Part shown: in pieces, positions 35,140-44,403 of the stretch | How positions within the stretch are numbered: the first letter of the stretch is position 1 | How the letters are laid out: every line of letters starts with the position of its first letter | Program-made: the position numbers and the translations under genes | Notes under the pieces: generated by a model | What the model was told of the DNA's origin: nothing | What the model saw: the letters and a program-made list of their open reading frames with translations, nothing else | Databases searched by the model: none | Assembly (NCBI GenBank): GCA_043497085.1 | Contig: JBIEKI010000017.1 | DNA: 64,000 nt | Origin: Thalassobacillus sp043497085 | GTDB lineage: Bacteria > Bacillota > Bacilli > Bacillales > Halobacillaceae | Direction: 5' to 3' (one strand)

Positions 35140-36240
35140 ATGAAAAGAAAATGGATCATAACTTTAGTTGCCTTAGCCGCGATAGGTTCTACATTTATAT
35201 ACCAGCAATTGACACTGGCTTCGACATCAGATACCGGTGTAACTGCACCAGCATCCAAATCAGCTCCAATCGAATCGCCAGGAGTAGAAACTTTGCACGG
35301 CGAAGAGGAAGATGGAGTCAAACGTTTTGAATTGACAGCTGAGCCGGTGACACAGACATTCACCAGTGACTATCAGGGAAAGGCATGGGGATACAATGGC
35401 AGTACGCCGGGTCCGACACTGGTCGCGGATGAGGGCGATAAGGTTGAACTTACGGTGACGAACAACCTCCCAGAAGCAACATCTGTCCATTGGCATGGCT
35501 TGAAGGTTCCGAATGACATGGATGGTGTAACCTCTATCCAGGATACACCGACTATCGAACCTGGCGAATCCTTTACTTATACCTTCACACTCGAACAGTC
35601 TGGCACCTATATGTATCACTCGCACACCAATGTTTCCAAACAGGAATTAATGGGACTAGGAGGAGCTTTCGTCATCCAGCCGAAAAAACAGAATCAACAA
35701 GTGGACAGGGACATCGTCATGATGCTTCAGGAATGGACACTTGAAGGTGCTGGAGGCCATGGCGATATGGAAATGGCTATGCCATCTTCCGATAAAGAAG
35801 CAAATGATGAAGAACATTCAGAAAAGGAAGGAATGACGGCAAAAGCAAGCGATGATTCAGACGCCTACGAAATTAACCCGATGGGAATGGAACCGAATAC
35901 ATTCACAATCAACGGAAAATCTTATCCAGATACAGAACCGATTCAGGTAAAAAGAGGGGAAACTGTACGATTGAGATTTACTAACCTCAGCGGAAATTCT
36001 CATCCGATGCACATGCATGGGGATGACTTTAAAGTGGTGGCTGCTGATGGCAACCGTATTGATGCATCCGCACAGCTTACCAAGAACACCATCAATGTGG
36101 CTGCAGGGGAAACCTGGGATGTTGAATTCACTGCAGAAAACGTAGGTAAATGGCCAATCCATTGTCATAAACCCCATCACACCATGAATGCAAATGGTGA
36201 CACGGGCGGCATGTTTACGGTAATAGAAGTTGTAGAATAA
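35140..36240 (+). CDS. Two-domain-type multicopper oxidase
   Basis: A 366-residue exported enzyme with signal peptide (about 1-27). Copper ligands: HWHG (about 117), MYHSHTN (about 157), HPMHMHGDDF (about 287) and WPIHCHKPHHTM (about 338). Only two cupredoxin domains fit in this length, with an acidic Met/His linker (HGDMEMAMP) between them, as in two-domain laccases and nitrite reductase-like oxidases. It probably oxidises Cu(I) or phenols at the cell surface. Single gene with own terminator. Confidence 0.9.
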   Translation: MKRKWIITLVALAAIGSTFIYQQLTLASTSDTGVTAPASKSAPIESPGVETLHGEEEDGVKRFELTAEPVTQTFTSDYQGKAWGYNGSTPGPTLVADEGDKVELTVTNNLPEATSVHWHGLKVPNDMDGVTSIQDTPTIEPGESFTYTFTLEQSGTYMYHSHTNVSKQELMGLGGAFVIQPKKQNQQVDRDIVMMLQEWTLEGAGGHGDMEMAMPSSDKEANDEEHSEKEGMTAKASDDSDAYEINPMGMEPNTFTINGKSYPDTEPIQVKRGETVRLRFTNLSGNSHPMHMHGDDFKVVAADGNRIDASAQLTKNTINVAAGETWDVEFTAENVGKWPIHCHKPHHTMNANGDTGGMFTVIEVVE

Positions 36241-36249
36241 TCCCTTAAG

Positions 36250-36292
36250 CTTAAATAAGCTGTTGAGGCTTTCTCAACAGCTTATTTTATTT
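36250..36292 (+). terminator. Terminator of the second oxidase gene
   Basis: Perfect 15-bp stem (36253-36267 with 36273-36287) followed by T-rich sequence. Confidence 0.88.
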
Positions 36293-36415
36293 AAAAGGAA
36301 GATAAAGCACCTCTATTCGTGACGGAAGTATATCCCTAAAACCCCAAAAACCAAAATAACCTCCGAGGAAGTAATGAATGATAGATGCTCTACAAAAACA
36401 TAGAAAGGTGATAAT

Positions 36416-36826
36416 ATGGCTAATTTCTTATTCGGTGCAACTATTGTATTTATCGCTGCCAATCGTGTCTACTTCTTTACGAACAAAACCTACCGGAAAA
36501 GCAAGTTCAGTACAGCTTTATTTTTAAAGTTATTCTTTGTACTAACGGGGGTCCTGGTAGGGTTTGCCTTCCTCTATTACGTACTTTCTTTAAATGAAGT
36601 AGTTCTGGTGGAAAATATCAAGTCGAGAAAGCCGGTTGACCCTACCTTTCCAAACCTTTTATACTTTAGCGGGGTTACCCTGCTAACAATCGGATACGGA
36701 GATATAGTACCCATTGGAGTAGCTCGTTTCTTTGCTGTGCTTGAATCAAGTATTGGAGTTCTTTTGCCTACAGCCTATTTTATGAAAGCACTCGTTTCTT
36801 CAAACTGCTCAAACGACGATCAGTAA
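36416..36826 (+). CDS. Two-helix ion channel (potassium-type)
   Basis: A 136-residue membrane protein with segments at about 41-62 and 103-128 and, between them, a pore helix with the selectivity filter TIGYGD (about 91-96). This is the minimal potassium channel unit without a regulatory domain. AAAGGTGATAAT precedes the start. Its presence in a copper cargo is unexplained; restoring membrane potential after metal damage is a guess. Confidence 0.88.
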   Translation: MANFLFGATIVFIAANRVYFFTNKTYRKSKFSTALFLKLFFVLTGVLVGFAFLYYVLSLNEVVLVENIKSRKPVDPTFPNLLYFSGVTLLTIGYGDIVPIGVARFFAVLESSIGVLLPTAYFMKALVSSNCSNDDQ

Positions 36827-37164
36827 AGAGCCAACTCAATCGATGCTTGGTACTCTTTTTCTTCAGCAATCTTGTAGAGGTATACGAAGAGAATGCACAT
36901 CAGGACGCTGGACTTACGATACTTGTGTATTATCTTAATGCAAGCTTCCCTGATCCATTCCTTTATAACCTGCAACTAACAGGCAAGAATACTTAAAGAT
37001 TACATGGCTAAATGTATGATGGTAGGCTCCAAATGCACATATTTAATCAAAGGTTGTCATAAAACCGTCAAATGTGACGTAAAGATATGCACGGTTTCTT
37101 CACAAAATCTTGCTAATATAAATCATGGGAAACACCCTACTCTACAATGGAAGGGATAGACGTC
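36827..37164. other. Intergenic region with an unrecognised open stretch
   Basis: From 36859 to 36999 one frame stays open and reads like protein (GLTILVYYLNASFPDPFLYN) before a stop, with no start or ribosome binding site. It may be a gene relic; I do not recognise it. The rest shows nothing. Confidence 0.4.
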
Positions 37165-37977
37165 ATGGAATCTTCAATACAACCACTTAGTCGTATAGCG
37201 ATTGAATTCGGCCCTATTACCATTTATTGGTATGGTATCATCATTGCTCTTGGTGCACTATTGGGGTATCTCATCACCATTAAGGAATGTGAACGCGTAG
37301 GGATCAATAAAGATCATTTCACAGACCTGCTGGTATACGCTATACCGGTTTCTATATTATCTGCACGAATATATTACGTCGCTTTTGAATGGGAACGATA
37401 TAAAGACCAGCCTGGAAATATCATTGCGATATGGGAAGGCGGAATCGCCATCCATGGCGCATTACTCGGCGCCATTTTGACGGCCTACTTTTATACGAAG
37501 AAGAAAAAGATCCCTTTCTGGAAAATGGCCGATGTTGCAGCGCCTGGACTGCTTGTTGGACAGGCGATTGGCAGATGGGGAAACTTTATGAATCAGGAGG
37601 CACATGGCGGTCCTGTGACTAGAAGCTTCCTTGAGAATCTCTGGCTTCCGGATTGGATCATCAACCAGATGTACATTAGTGGTACCTATTACCATCCGAC
37701 ATTCCTATATGAATCTTTATGGAATATAATCGGGTTAATCGTGTTGCTGGTACTAAGGCGAAAGGTCAAGATGAAGCGCGGAGAATTGTTTCTTAGTTAT
37801 GTGATATGGTATTCGTTCGGGAGATTTTTCATTGAAGGGATGCGGACGGATAGCCTGATGCTGGCCCCATCGCTTCGTGTTGCCCAGTTATTATCCGTTT
37901 TCCTCATTGTGATGAGCTTGATTGTATGGTGGTACCGCAGAAAACGTTACAAATCTTTGCCGCCATACGGAGAGTAA
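37165..37977 (+). CDS. lgt: Prolipoprotein diacylglyceryl transferase
   Basis: A 270-residue membrane enzyme that adds diacylglycerol to the lipobox Cys of prolipoproteins. The Lgt signature [18 protein letters not shown] is at about 131-148, with the conserved YWYGI near the N-terminus and [14 protein letters not shown] near the C-terminus. ATG 37165 follows GGAAGGGATAG; the ATG at 37147 has no site. As Lgt is essential and chromosomally encoded, this should be a second copy, possibly for the cargo's own lipoproteins (24237, 30748). It is a single gene between two unrelated ones. Confidence 0.95.
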   Translation: MESSIQPLSRIAIEFGPITIYWYGIIIALGALLGYLITIKECERVGINKDHFTDLLVYAIPVSILSARIYYVAFEWERYKDQPGNIIAIWEGGIAIHGALLGAILTAYFYTKKKKIPFWKMADVAAPGLLVGQAIGRWGNFMNQEAHGGPVTRSFLENLWLPDWIINQMYISGTYYHPTFLYESLWNIIGLIVLLVLRRKVKMKRGELFLSYVIWYSFGRFFIEGMRTDSLMLAPSLRVAQLLSVFLIVMSLIVWWYRRKRYKSLPPYGE

Positions 37978-38018
37978 TAGCTTCAGCAAGCATGAGCCTT
38001 TTATAAAGATATTTGCAT

Positions 38019-38054
38019 GAAAAAAGCTGGCCCGGAATCCTAGCCAGCTTTTGT
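38019..38054. terminator. Terminator between lgt and the convergent secreted-protein gene
   Basis: AAAAAGCTGGC pairs with GCCAGCTTTT. Confidence 0.8.
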
Positions 38055-38075
38055 AGTAGCGTTAGTTACTCTTAT

Positions 38076-38372
38076 TCATTTCTTTAAATTCGCGCTAGGT
38101 GCTGCTCCATTTGTGCCGTGCATGGATTGGTACATGTTTTTGATTTCTTCCTTAGTCCATTCCGGATGCATGTTTTCCATCAACTTCTTCGCCTGCCCAA
38201 AATTAATGACACCATTTGAATTAAGCACCTCTTGATGCATCTCATCCATTTCCATCATTTGTTCACTTCCTTCTGCAGGCATTTCCATCTCGTCGCTTGC
38301 AGCCTGTACACCAGAAACACCGCCGGCTACTATAAACCCCATAGACAATGCTCCAATAATGAATGATTTCAT
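38076..38372 (-). CDS. Secreted Met/Glu-rich protein, paralogue of 15239-15610
   Basis: A 98-residue protein with signal peptide (cleavage near VQA-AS, about 25), a Met/Glu-rich segment (DEMEMPAEGSEQMMEMDEMH) and the shared core NFGQAKKLMENMHPEWTKEE followed by MYQSMHG. The Met-rich segment is a candidate Cu(I)-binding stretch on the outside of the cell, by inference. Start follows AAAAGGAGCTGATAG. Monocistronic as far as seen. Confidence 0.78.
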   Translation of the reverse strand: MKSFIIGALSMGFIVAGGVSGVQAASDEMEMPAEGSEQMMEMDEMHQEVLNSNGVINFGQAKKLMENMHPEWTKEEIKNMYQSMHGTNGAAPSANLKK

Positions 38373-38458
38373 ATCTATCAGCTCCTTTTCATGATGATTT
38401 CATCATAAAGTTAAACTATCAAGAATTCATCGAGAAAGTATGAAGGTTTAATGACAAG

Positions 38459-39118
38459 TCACATTTCTTCTTTGATCCCCCGCTTCACCAACCACCAATT
38501 GGCCGGGTAACTTGTGAAGAAGCCCAGGATCAAGGCTATTTGCATCATAAACCAATAAGTCGGTTCATGCGGTTTAGGTGGATTGGGGGCAAATATGACA
38601 AAGTGGACAAGTGCCATCCATCCGAACATCCCTACCTCGAAGGCGATCAAAGCGAGTGAGTCTGCCTTAATGGCATCCTTGAAGTTTTGAAAAACCCCTT
38701 TATCTTTATTCATAGGATAAATCGCATAAAATTGAAAGAAAATCCCAAATAAGTATGCCAGGATAAATTCCATCGTAAAGTCTGCAAATATCGCGGCACC
38801 TGCAACCGTCATTCCAGTAATCACCACGATGGGAATACCTACAATATCCCCAATGGCACATCCGGACGAACAATGGCTGGTCGAAACGAATACTTTTGCA
38901 GGCCACTTCCTGTTGTCCTCTTTCTCGATTCCTTTCGCCTTTAAACGGCCCCATCTATAATACGCCCATAAGTTAAACGGCCCAAAAAATAAGCCATTGA
39001 TGGGCCAAACCAGATTCATCACCATCATTTGCTGTGGGTGCCTAATCACGTCGATGAGTATGATAAGAAAACTTAGTAACCCCAGTCCTAACGCTATCCA
39101 TGAGATAGTCGTTAACAT
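38459..39118 (-). CDS. DUF4396 membrane protein
   Basis: A 219-residue protein with about six membrane segments and the DUF4396 signature STSHCSSGCAIGDI (His and two Cys at a helix start) and HPQQMMVMNLVWPINGLFFGP. The start at 39118 follows GGAGGTGGATTT; the longer frame to 39241 has no site. The HC..GC motif suggests metal or thiol chemistry at the membrane. A CsoR-like motif lies 33 bp upstream. Function unknown. Confidence 0.82.
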   Translation of the reverse strand: MLTTISWIALGLGLLSFLIILIDVIRHPQQMMVMNLVWPINGLFFGPFNLWAYYRWGRLKAKGIEKEDNRKWPAKVFVSTSHCSSGCAIGDIVGIPIVVITGMTVAGAAIFADFTMEFILAYLFGIFFQFYAIYPMNKDKGVFQNFKDAIKADSLALIAFEVGMFGWMALVHFVIFAPNPPKPHEPTYWFMMQIALILGFFTSYPANWWLVKRGIKEEM

Positions 39119-39150
39119 AAATCCACCTCCAATAGTAATGCTACAACACC

Positions 39151-39167
39151 ATACCCCGATGACGTAT
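39151..39167 (-). promoter_or_regulatory. CsoR-like operator upstream of the DUF4396 gene
   Basis: On the minus strand ATACGTCATCGGGGTAT fits the ATAC..GGGGTAT pattern shared with five other sites. Confidence 0.55.
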
Positions 39168-39286
39168 ATAGATAAACTTTGTGCTATAGACAATAAACAA
39201 TTTCCAGATCTGATTCGATAGAGGTGGGGCATAACATGCACTCATTTGGGTAACATACGGTGGACTATCCAAAAGGAGGAGTTTTG

Positions 39287-39631
39287 ATGGGAGTTTTATC
39301 TAATTCACCAAAAAATATGGATCAATGTATTGAGGAGTGTCTTCGGTGTTTACGAGCATGTGAGGAATGTCTTACTGCTTGCTTACAAGAGCAGGATGTA
39401 CAAGCAAGGGCAAAGTGTATACAAACATTAAATGACTGCGCAGAAATATGTGTGCAAGCGGCGCAATATATGTCACGCAACAGTCAATTTGCTGTACAAC
39501 TATGCGGCCTATGTGCAAGTATTTGTGATCAATGCGCCATGGAATGTGAGAAATTCCAGGATAATCATTGTCAGGAGTGTGCGAAGATTTGCCGCCAATG
39601 CGCAGACGAATGCCGAAAAATGGCTGGGTAA
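39287..39631 (+). CDS. Cys-rich four-helix bundle copper-binding protein (second copy)
   Basis: A 114-residue soluble protein with about 19 Cys in helical spacing (CIEECLRCLRACEECLTACL, CGLCASICDQCAMEC, CQECAKICRQCADEC). It has the plan of the protein at 23815 and of copper storage proteins. ATG 39287 follows AAAGGAGGAG; the frame start at 39260 has no site. It is transcribed away from the DUF4396 gene. No export signal. High Cu(I) capacity is expected, by analogy. Confidence 0.88.
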   Translation: MGVLSNSPKNMDQCIEECLRCLRACEECLTACLQEQDVQARAKCIQTLNDCAEICVQAAQYMSRNSQFAVQLCGLCASICDQCAMECEKFQDNHCQECAKICRQCADECRKMAG

Positions 39632-39781
39632 ATAAAAAGTGAAAATGAGAAAAAGTAGTTAAAATGCATAAAATCTAAACATTTGATTGTTATTCTATAC
39701 ATGTTCACCTAGTGAACAGTCGCTAACCATGCAGGAAAGTGCAATACCCCCCTTTATGCTTGAGGACTCAACGAGTCCTCA

Positions 39782-39826
39782 CAGGTGCAGCGGAAAACAT
39801 TATGTTTTCCGCTGCACTTTTTTATA
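39782..39826 (+). terminator. Strong terminator
   Basis: Perfect 16-bp stem GTGCAGCGGAAAACAT/ATGTTTTCCGCTGCAC, followed by a T-run. A second perfect hairpin (TGAGGACTC/GAGTCCTCA, 39761-39781) precedes it. Confidence 0.85.
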
Positions 39827-39852
39827 CGAGTTGCAAGTGAAATTTATTTATT

Positions 39853-39890
39853 CCTAAAAAAGCCCAAAGGAAAGATTTCCTTTGAGCTAA
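39853..39890 (-). terminator. Terminator of the resA-ccdA operon
   Basis: AGCTCAAAGGAAA and TTTCCTTTGGGCT pair on the minus strand, followed by TTTTT. Confidence 0.75.
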
Positions 39891-39905
39891 TTATTTCTCC
39901 ATCAT

Positions 39906-40616
39906 TTAAAAACCTGTCCATCCGCCAAAAAACTGATTCGTAATAAAAGAAGTAAGACGGGTCATCCAGCCGAATAACAGGAAAATCCCCATAAATATCA
40001 TCGCATATCCGCCTATTTTAACAATTTTCCGATTATGCCGCTTGATCCACTTCATCCGGCCGATGAAAAAGGCCATCGTAAAGAATGGAATAGAAAACCC
40101 CAATACATAAGCGATCATATAAACTACCGCCTGATCAGGGGCAGATACTCCAAGCGCTATGACCGCTGCCAAAATCGGGCCAGTACAAGGCGTCCACCCG
40201 GCAGCAAACGCCATCCCCACTGCACTCGATCCAATATAACCCGGGGGACGATTTTTCAATGTCACCTTGTAATCCTTCATCAAGAAACCGGGCTTGAATA
40301 CACCTATGGTGATAAGGCCTAATACAATAATTAATACGGCTCCAAGCTGGCGGATCAAGTCATCATAACGCATGAACCAATTCCCAATCCAGGAGGTGGA
40401 AAATCCAATGGCAATAAATATAATTGAAAATCCAAGTAAGAAAAATAATGTGTGCATCAACGGAGCTTTTTGCATCATAGCATTCTTTTGTTTGAATTCA
40501 TCGACGGATATACCTGTAATATACGAGAGAAACGCCGGGTAGAGGGGCAGGCAGCACGGAGAGATGAATGATAAGAAACCTGCTCCGAATGCCAGGAAGA
40601 TGTTGATATCAGCCAT
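39906..40616 (-). CDS. ccdA: CcdA-type thiol-disulfide membrane transporter
   Basis: A 236-residue protein with six membrane segments that moves reducing equivalents from cytosolic thioredoxin to the outside. The two redox Cys lie in SFISPCCLPLYP (about 16-27) and GWTPCTGP. The start at 40616 overlaps the stop of the upstream ResA-like gene by 8 bp, so the two are translated together. It would reduce its partner, and so keep extracellular thiols reduced under copper stress. It is likely a second copy beside the chromosomal cytochrome c system. Confidence 0.88.
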   Translation of the reverse strand: MADINIFLAFGAGFLSFISPCCLPLYPAFLSYITGISVDEFKQKNAMMQKAPLMHTLFFLLGFSIIFIAIGFSTSWIGNWFMRYDDLIRQLGAVLIIVLGLITIGVFKPGFLMKDYKVTLKNRPPGYIGSSAVGMAFAAGWTPCTGPILAAVIALGVSAPDQAVVYMIAYVLGFSIPFFTMAFFIGRMKWIKRHNRKIVKIGGYAMIFMGIFLLFGWMTRLTSFITNQFFGGWTGF

Positions 40617-41163
40617 TCGAACCACCATTCCCATCATCTGGCTGGATACGCTTCATATACCCTCTGATTTCTTCTTCCGTCATGCCTGCGGTAATCCGGT
40701 CAACTACTTTTCCATTTTCATCAATCAGAAAAGTGACTGGGATAGGACTGATTCCGTAAGCATCCAATAATTGAGAACCCTTATCTAATAACACGGGGAA
40801 AGTCATTCCCTTTCGATCGACAAACGCTTGCACAGTAAGCTTCGGTTCCCCGACATCTACTGCCAGTACTTCCACACCTTTATCTTTGAATTTTTGATAT
40901 TGGCTTTCTATGTAGGGCATTTCTTCTTCACATGGTTTGCAATAGGTGGCCCATACATTCAGAAATACCCCTTGCCCGCGATAATCACTAAGCTGAACAG
41001 TATCTCCAGACAAGGTTTCTAAACGGAAGTCAGGTGCCTGGTCGCCTGCATTAACGACATCAGCATCCTTCATGACGTTCTGATAAACAATGAATCCGAT
41101 AATAAGAACAAATAGTCCCAAAATGGTTGACCGCATAATGAATCGTTTCTTATGTTTCTTCAT
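40609..41163 (-). CDS. resA: ResA-type membrane-anchored thioredoxin
   Basis: A 184-residue thiol-disulfide protein: N-terminal anchor (about 9-27), then a thioredoxin domain facing out, with active site WATYCKPCEEEM (about 71-82), cis-Pro in ISPIPVTFLI and GVFLNVWATYC. In ResA the motif is CEPC; here it is CKPC. First gene of a two-gene operon with ccdA. Role in cytochrome c maturation or repair of copper-damaged surface thiols; the latter fits the neighbours. Confidence 0.87.
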   Translation of the reverse strand: MKKHKKRFIMRSTILGLFVLIIGFIVYQNVMKDADVVNAGDQAPDFRLETLSGDTVQLSDYRGQGVFLNVWATYCKPCEEEMPYIESQYQKFKDKGVEVLAVDVGEPKLTVQAFVDRKGMTFPVLLDKGSQLLDAYGISPIPVTFLIDENGKVVDRITAGMTEEEIRGYMKRIQPDDGNGGSNG

Positions 41164-41304
41164 TTATATCCCCTTTCTTATAGGCATGCTCTTCCAATTC
41201 GTTCCTAACTAATACAAACATGGTTATAATAACAGGAAAATATGCGGATTTTGTGCAGGACGTTAATTTATTTTCGTATCTATCAAGACCTGTTCTTATT
41301 AACT

Positions 41305-41337
41305 TAAAAAAACAAGACGGTTGAAGAACCGTCTTGT
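41305..41337 (-). terminator. Terminator of the MATE gene
   Basis: CAAGACGGTT/AACCGTCTTG stem, followed by a T-run on the minus strand. Confidence 0.85.
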
Positions 41338-41352
41338 CAATAAAACGCTATA

Positions 41353-42798
41353 TTAATAACTGTTGACGCATGATGGCAGGTCATCTTTGGTCGTTTGAGG
41401 ATGACACTCAGATTCCGGATCTTCTTCCGGTTCATCCTTATGAGCGACCCATTTATCCCTGGAAAACTGGATGGCCAATACGATCGCCCGGAATGTGATA
41501 TCCATTCCAATGGCAATCCAAACACCAAGCAATCCCCAGCCAAGTTTGATACCTAACAGGTAAACAAATAAAGTACGAACCGCCCACATGCCGACCCCTG
41601 TCAAATACATCGGGAATTTAGTATTATTCGCCCCTTGAAAGGCTCCAGTAAGGACGATGACAACCGCCAAGAACGGCTGGAAGACACCGGAAACTTTCAA
41701 GGCTGTGCCAATATTATTAACTACCGTATCATCCTCCGTAAAGAAGGAACCGGCCCACTCACCGAAAAAGAAAAGAATGGCTCCGAATAAGGACATGATT
41801 CCGAAAGCCAGAAAAACTCCTAACTTCGCATATAGCTTCGCTTCCTGATACTTTCCGGCTCCAATCTGTTGTCCGACTAGGATTGTTACAGCCGTGGCAA
41901 AACCAAACCCGAGCATATAAGAAAAGACTTCAATGTTTCCAGCGATTTGATGAGCTGCAAATACATTTGTTCCTAATGCTACCACTAATCCGAAGTAGAC
42001 GATCTGGCCTGCACGCATAATCAACCTTTCACCCGCTGCAGGACTTCCAAGGACAAACAGCTCCTTTAAATGGTCTTTATCCAAATGCCAATAATCCTTC
42101 CGCACCCTCAGCAGATCTGACCTTTGAATATACCAGAATAGACCGATAGAACCTAAAATTCGGGAAGTGACTGTAGCAACCGCTGCCCCGGCAATTCCCC
42201 ATTCCGGAAATATCCAAATACCAAATATAAGTAAATAATCGAGCCCTGCGTTAACCAGGTTCGCTACTATAGCCACATACATGGGTGCCTTCGTATTTCC
42301 CGCTCCTCGCAAAATTGCACTAAGGACAAACATAAATGACATAAAAATCGATGGGATGGCGACAATCCGGAAATATAGGGACCCGGACGCCAATACGTTT
42401 TCCTCTATACCCATCAGCTGCAAGAGAGGTTCAGCAAACAATAAAGTCACTACCCCTGTTAATAGGCCAAGGATTGCTGCGACCACAATCGACTGCTGGG
42501 CGATGTGCCTTGCTTTTTCTACCTTTTCTGCTCCGATAAAATTAGCAATATAAACGTTAGCTGCAACCCCCAGGGCCATGAATAAAGCGAAATAAATTGC
42601 CAGCACAGCATTGGTGACTCCTACCGCTGAAACCTCAGCCAATCCAATTTGGGATACGAAATACGTATCGACAAAACCCAGGATCGTTTGGAAGAAGTTT
42701 TCAACGACAGCTGGAAGTGCCAGTACCAGAATGATTTTTATTTTTTTCTTGTTGGTATCTGCTGCGTCGAGTCGCTGATTCTCTATATGGTTCGACAT
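41353..42798 (-). CDS. MATE-family efflux transporter
   Basis: A 481-residue transporter with about twelve membrane segments. Family features include ALPAVVENFFQTILGFVDTYFVSQIGLAEVSA at the start, MALGVAANVYIANFIGA, and the repeat in the second half VTILVGQQIGAGKYQEA. MATE proteins export cationic drugs or organic acids with Na+ or H+. The start at 42798 follows GAAGGAGAAGATTGG. The C-terminal ~35 residues are acidic and hold two Cys and two His, unusual for the family. Substrate unknown. Confidence 0.9.
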   Translation of the reverse strand: MSNHIENQRLDAADTNKKKIKIILVLALPAVVENFFQTILGFVDTYFVSQIGLAEVSAVGVTNAVLAIYFALFMALGVAANVYIANFIGAEKVEKARHIAQQSIVVAAILGLLTGVVTLLFAEPLLQLMGIEENVLASGSLYFRIVAIPSIFMSFMFVLSAILRGAGNTKAPMYVAIVANLVNAGLDYLLIFGIWIFPEWGIAGAAVATVTSRILGSIGLFWYIQRSDLLRVRKDYWHLDKDHLKELFVLGSPAAGERLIMRAGQIVYFGLVVALGTNVFAAHQIAGNIEVFSYMLGFGFATAVTILVGQQIGAGKYQEAKLYAKLGVFLAFGIMSLFGAILFFFGEWAGSFFTEDDTVVNNIGTALKVSGVFQPFLAVVIVLTGAFQGANNTKFPMYLTGVGMWAVRTLFVYLLGIKLGWGLLGVWIAIGMDITFRAIVLAIQFSRDKWVAHKDEPEEDPESECHPQTTKDDLPSCVNSY

Positions 42799-42939
42799 TC
42801 CAATCTTCTCCTTCCTCCCCGTCAATATCTATAACTAATCGTTCCCACAAAAAAGATATATAAACAAGCCTTAAGGTTTACCTGTTCTATAAGAGGTTAT
42901 ATATAATCTATAAACTTATCAATTTTAAGAGGTGATAAA

Positions 42940-44064
42940 ATGATAAAACTAGACCATCAAAAAGAACAGTTCGCAGGGATACCAAAGAAAAATAATGAAC
43001 GAGCAACGGACAACCTGAAATATTTAAGCACTAAGAACATTACCAGATTGGATGAAAGTGACCCAGTGGAATTAGCAGTCATGACCTCACAGTTGATATG
43101 GCCGGCAACACATGAAGAAAATCGCCCTGGGACCATTATTCTTTCTGCAGTTGACAGCTGGCAACTGACTTTGGCAAGTGCGGATTTAATCCATCATCCG
43201 AACAACGGTCCGATTCTATTAATCAATGACAATTCTATTCCTGAATCGACGATGAATGAAATCCAACGTCTGCAGCCGAAAGGCAACAGTGAAGGAACCC
43301 AGGTGAAAGTGATGGGGAATGTCTCAGAAAATGTATTGGATGCTCTCGAAGATTATTCTATCGATCAAATAAATGATGATAACCCGGCAAGCTTTGCAGC
43401 AGAAATTGATCGATTCTATGCCGAGGTTTCAGGAGAATTACCGGAAAGCATCATTATCGTTTCTTCTGACGATAAAGCGAAGGAATTTTCAATGATAGCT
43501 ACGTATTGGATCGCCCACATGCCCGAACCTGTACTATATGTTACAGAAGACGAAATACCTGAATCTACAAAAAAAGCAATTATGAAGAGAAAAGAACCTA
43601 ATATGTATATTTTAGGCCCTTCCTCAGTCGTTTCTGAAAAGGTAGAAAAGGAACTGAAGGAGTTAGGGAATGTGACAAGAATCGATGGAAAGAACGCAAG
43701 TGAAGCTTCCCTGGCATTTACCCAGTTCAAAGATGAAGAAAGCGGATTCGGCTGGGGAATCACTGATCCAGGCCATGGGTTAGCGTTTGTATCATCAGAA
43801 ACGCCGAATTTCCCACTAGTCACTGCACCACTAGCGCACCTGGGCAAGCATGCACCATTACTGATTTTAGATAAAGGTGAAATGACAGAGAACATGGACA
43901 GATATCTCGCGAAAGTAAAACCTACTTTTGAAGAGAGCCCCATGGAAGGACCATATAATCATGGATTTATTGTGGGTATTCTTGATGATATTTCCTATGA
44001 AACCCAGGGAATTATTGATAATAAATTAGAAATAGAGCAGGAGGATGGCGGAGGTCATCATTAG
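42940..44064 (+). CDS. Cell wall-binding repeat 2 (CWB2) family protein
   Basis: A 374-residue protein of CWB2-like repeats. Sections such as GTIILSAVDSWQLTLASADL, YVTEDEIPESTKKAIMKRKE and MYILGPSSVVSEKVEKELKE followed by VTRIDGKNASEASLAF match the family, which in other proteins binds wall polymers. There is no signal peptide here, so it may be cytosolic or released by another route. AAGAGGTGATAAA precedes the ATG. The C-terminus is His-rich (GGGHH). Function not known. Confidence 0.82.
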   Translation: MIKLDHQKEQFAGIPKKNNERATDNLKYLSTKNITRLDESDPVELAVMTSQLIWPATHEENRPGTIILSAVDSWQLTLASADLIHHPNNGPILLINDNSIPESTMNEIQRLQPKGNSEGTQVKVMGNVSENVLDALEDYSIDQINDDNPASFAAEIDRFYAEVSGELPESIIIVSSDDKAKEFSMIATYWIAHMPEPVLYVTEDEIPESTKKAIMKRKEPNMYILGPSSVVSEKVEKELKELGNVTRIDGKNASEASLAFTQFKDEESGFGWGITDPGHGLAFVSSETPNFPLVTAPLAHLGKHAPLLILDKGEMTENMDRYLAKVKPTFEESPMEGPYNHGFIVGILDDISYETQGIIDNKLEIEQEDGGGHH

Positions 44065-44071
44065 TCAGTAA

Positions 44072-44124
44072 CAAAGGGTTGACCCAGTAAGTCTTATGGA
44101 AGGCTTTGGGACAGCCCTTTTTGC
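44072..44124 (+). terminator. Likely terminator of the CWB2 gene
   Basis: AAGGGTTG pairs with CAGCCCTT around a ~30-nt loop, followed by TTTTT. Confidence 0.55.
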
Positions 44125-44403
44125 TGATGGCATTTACATTAGAGGCAACGTATAAAAAGACAACCTGTTTTATTCCAATAAGATTAACAATAATGAAAAG
44201 CATACATATGATAGAATAAAGCTGCATTAGTGCAAAAAATACTGCAAGGTAGAAGATATGGTGCAACACAAAAGGAATTGCCTATAACTTGACTAATTAA
44301 ATTACTAGCGAAAGCGGGAATTATCATTTGTATATCTACAAACTTTATCGAACAGGAAGCATATGAATACTATGAAAAAATACAAGAAAACTCCCTGTAT
44401 GAA
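44125..44403. other. Intergenic region
   Basis: About 280 bp. The frame of the next gene stays open back to about 44289 but holds no good start; nothing else is supported. Confidence 0.45.
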
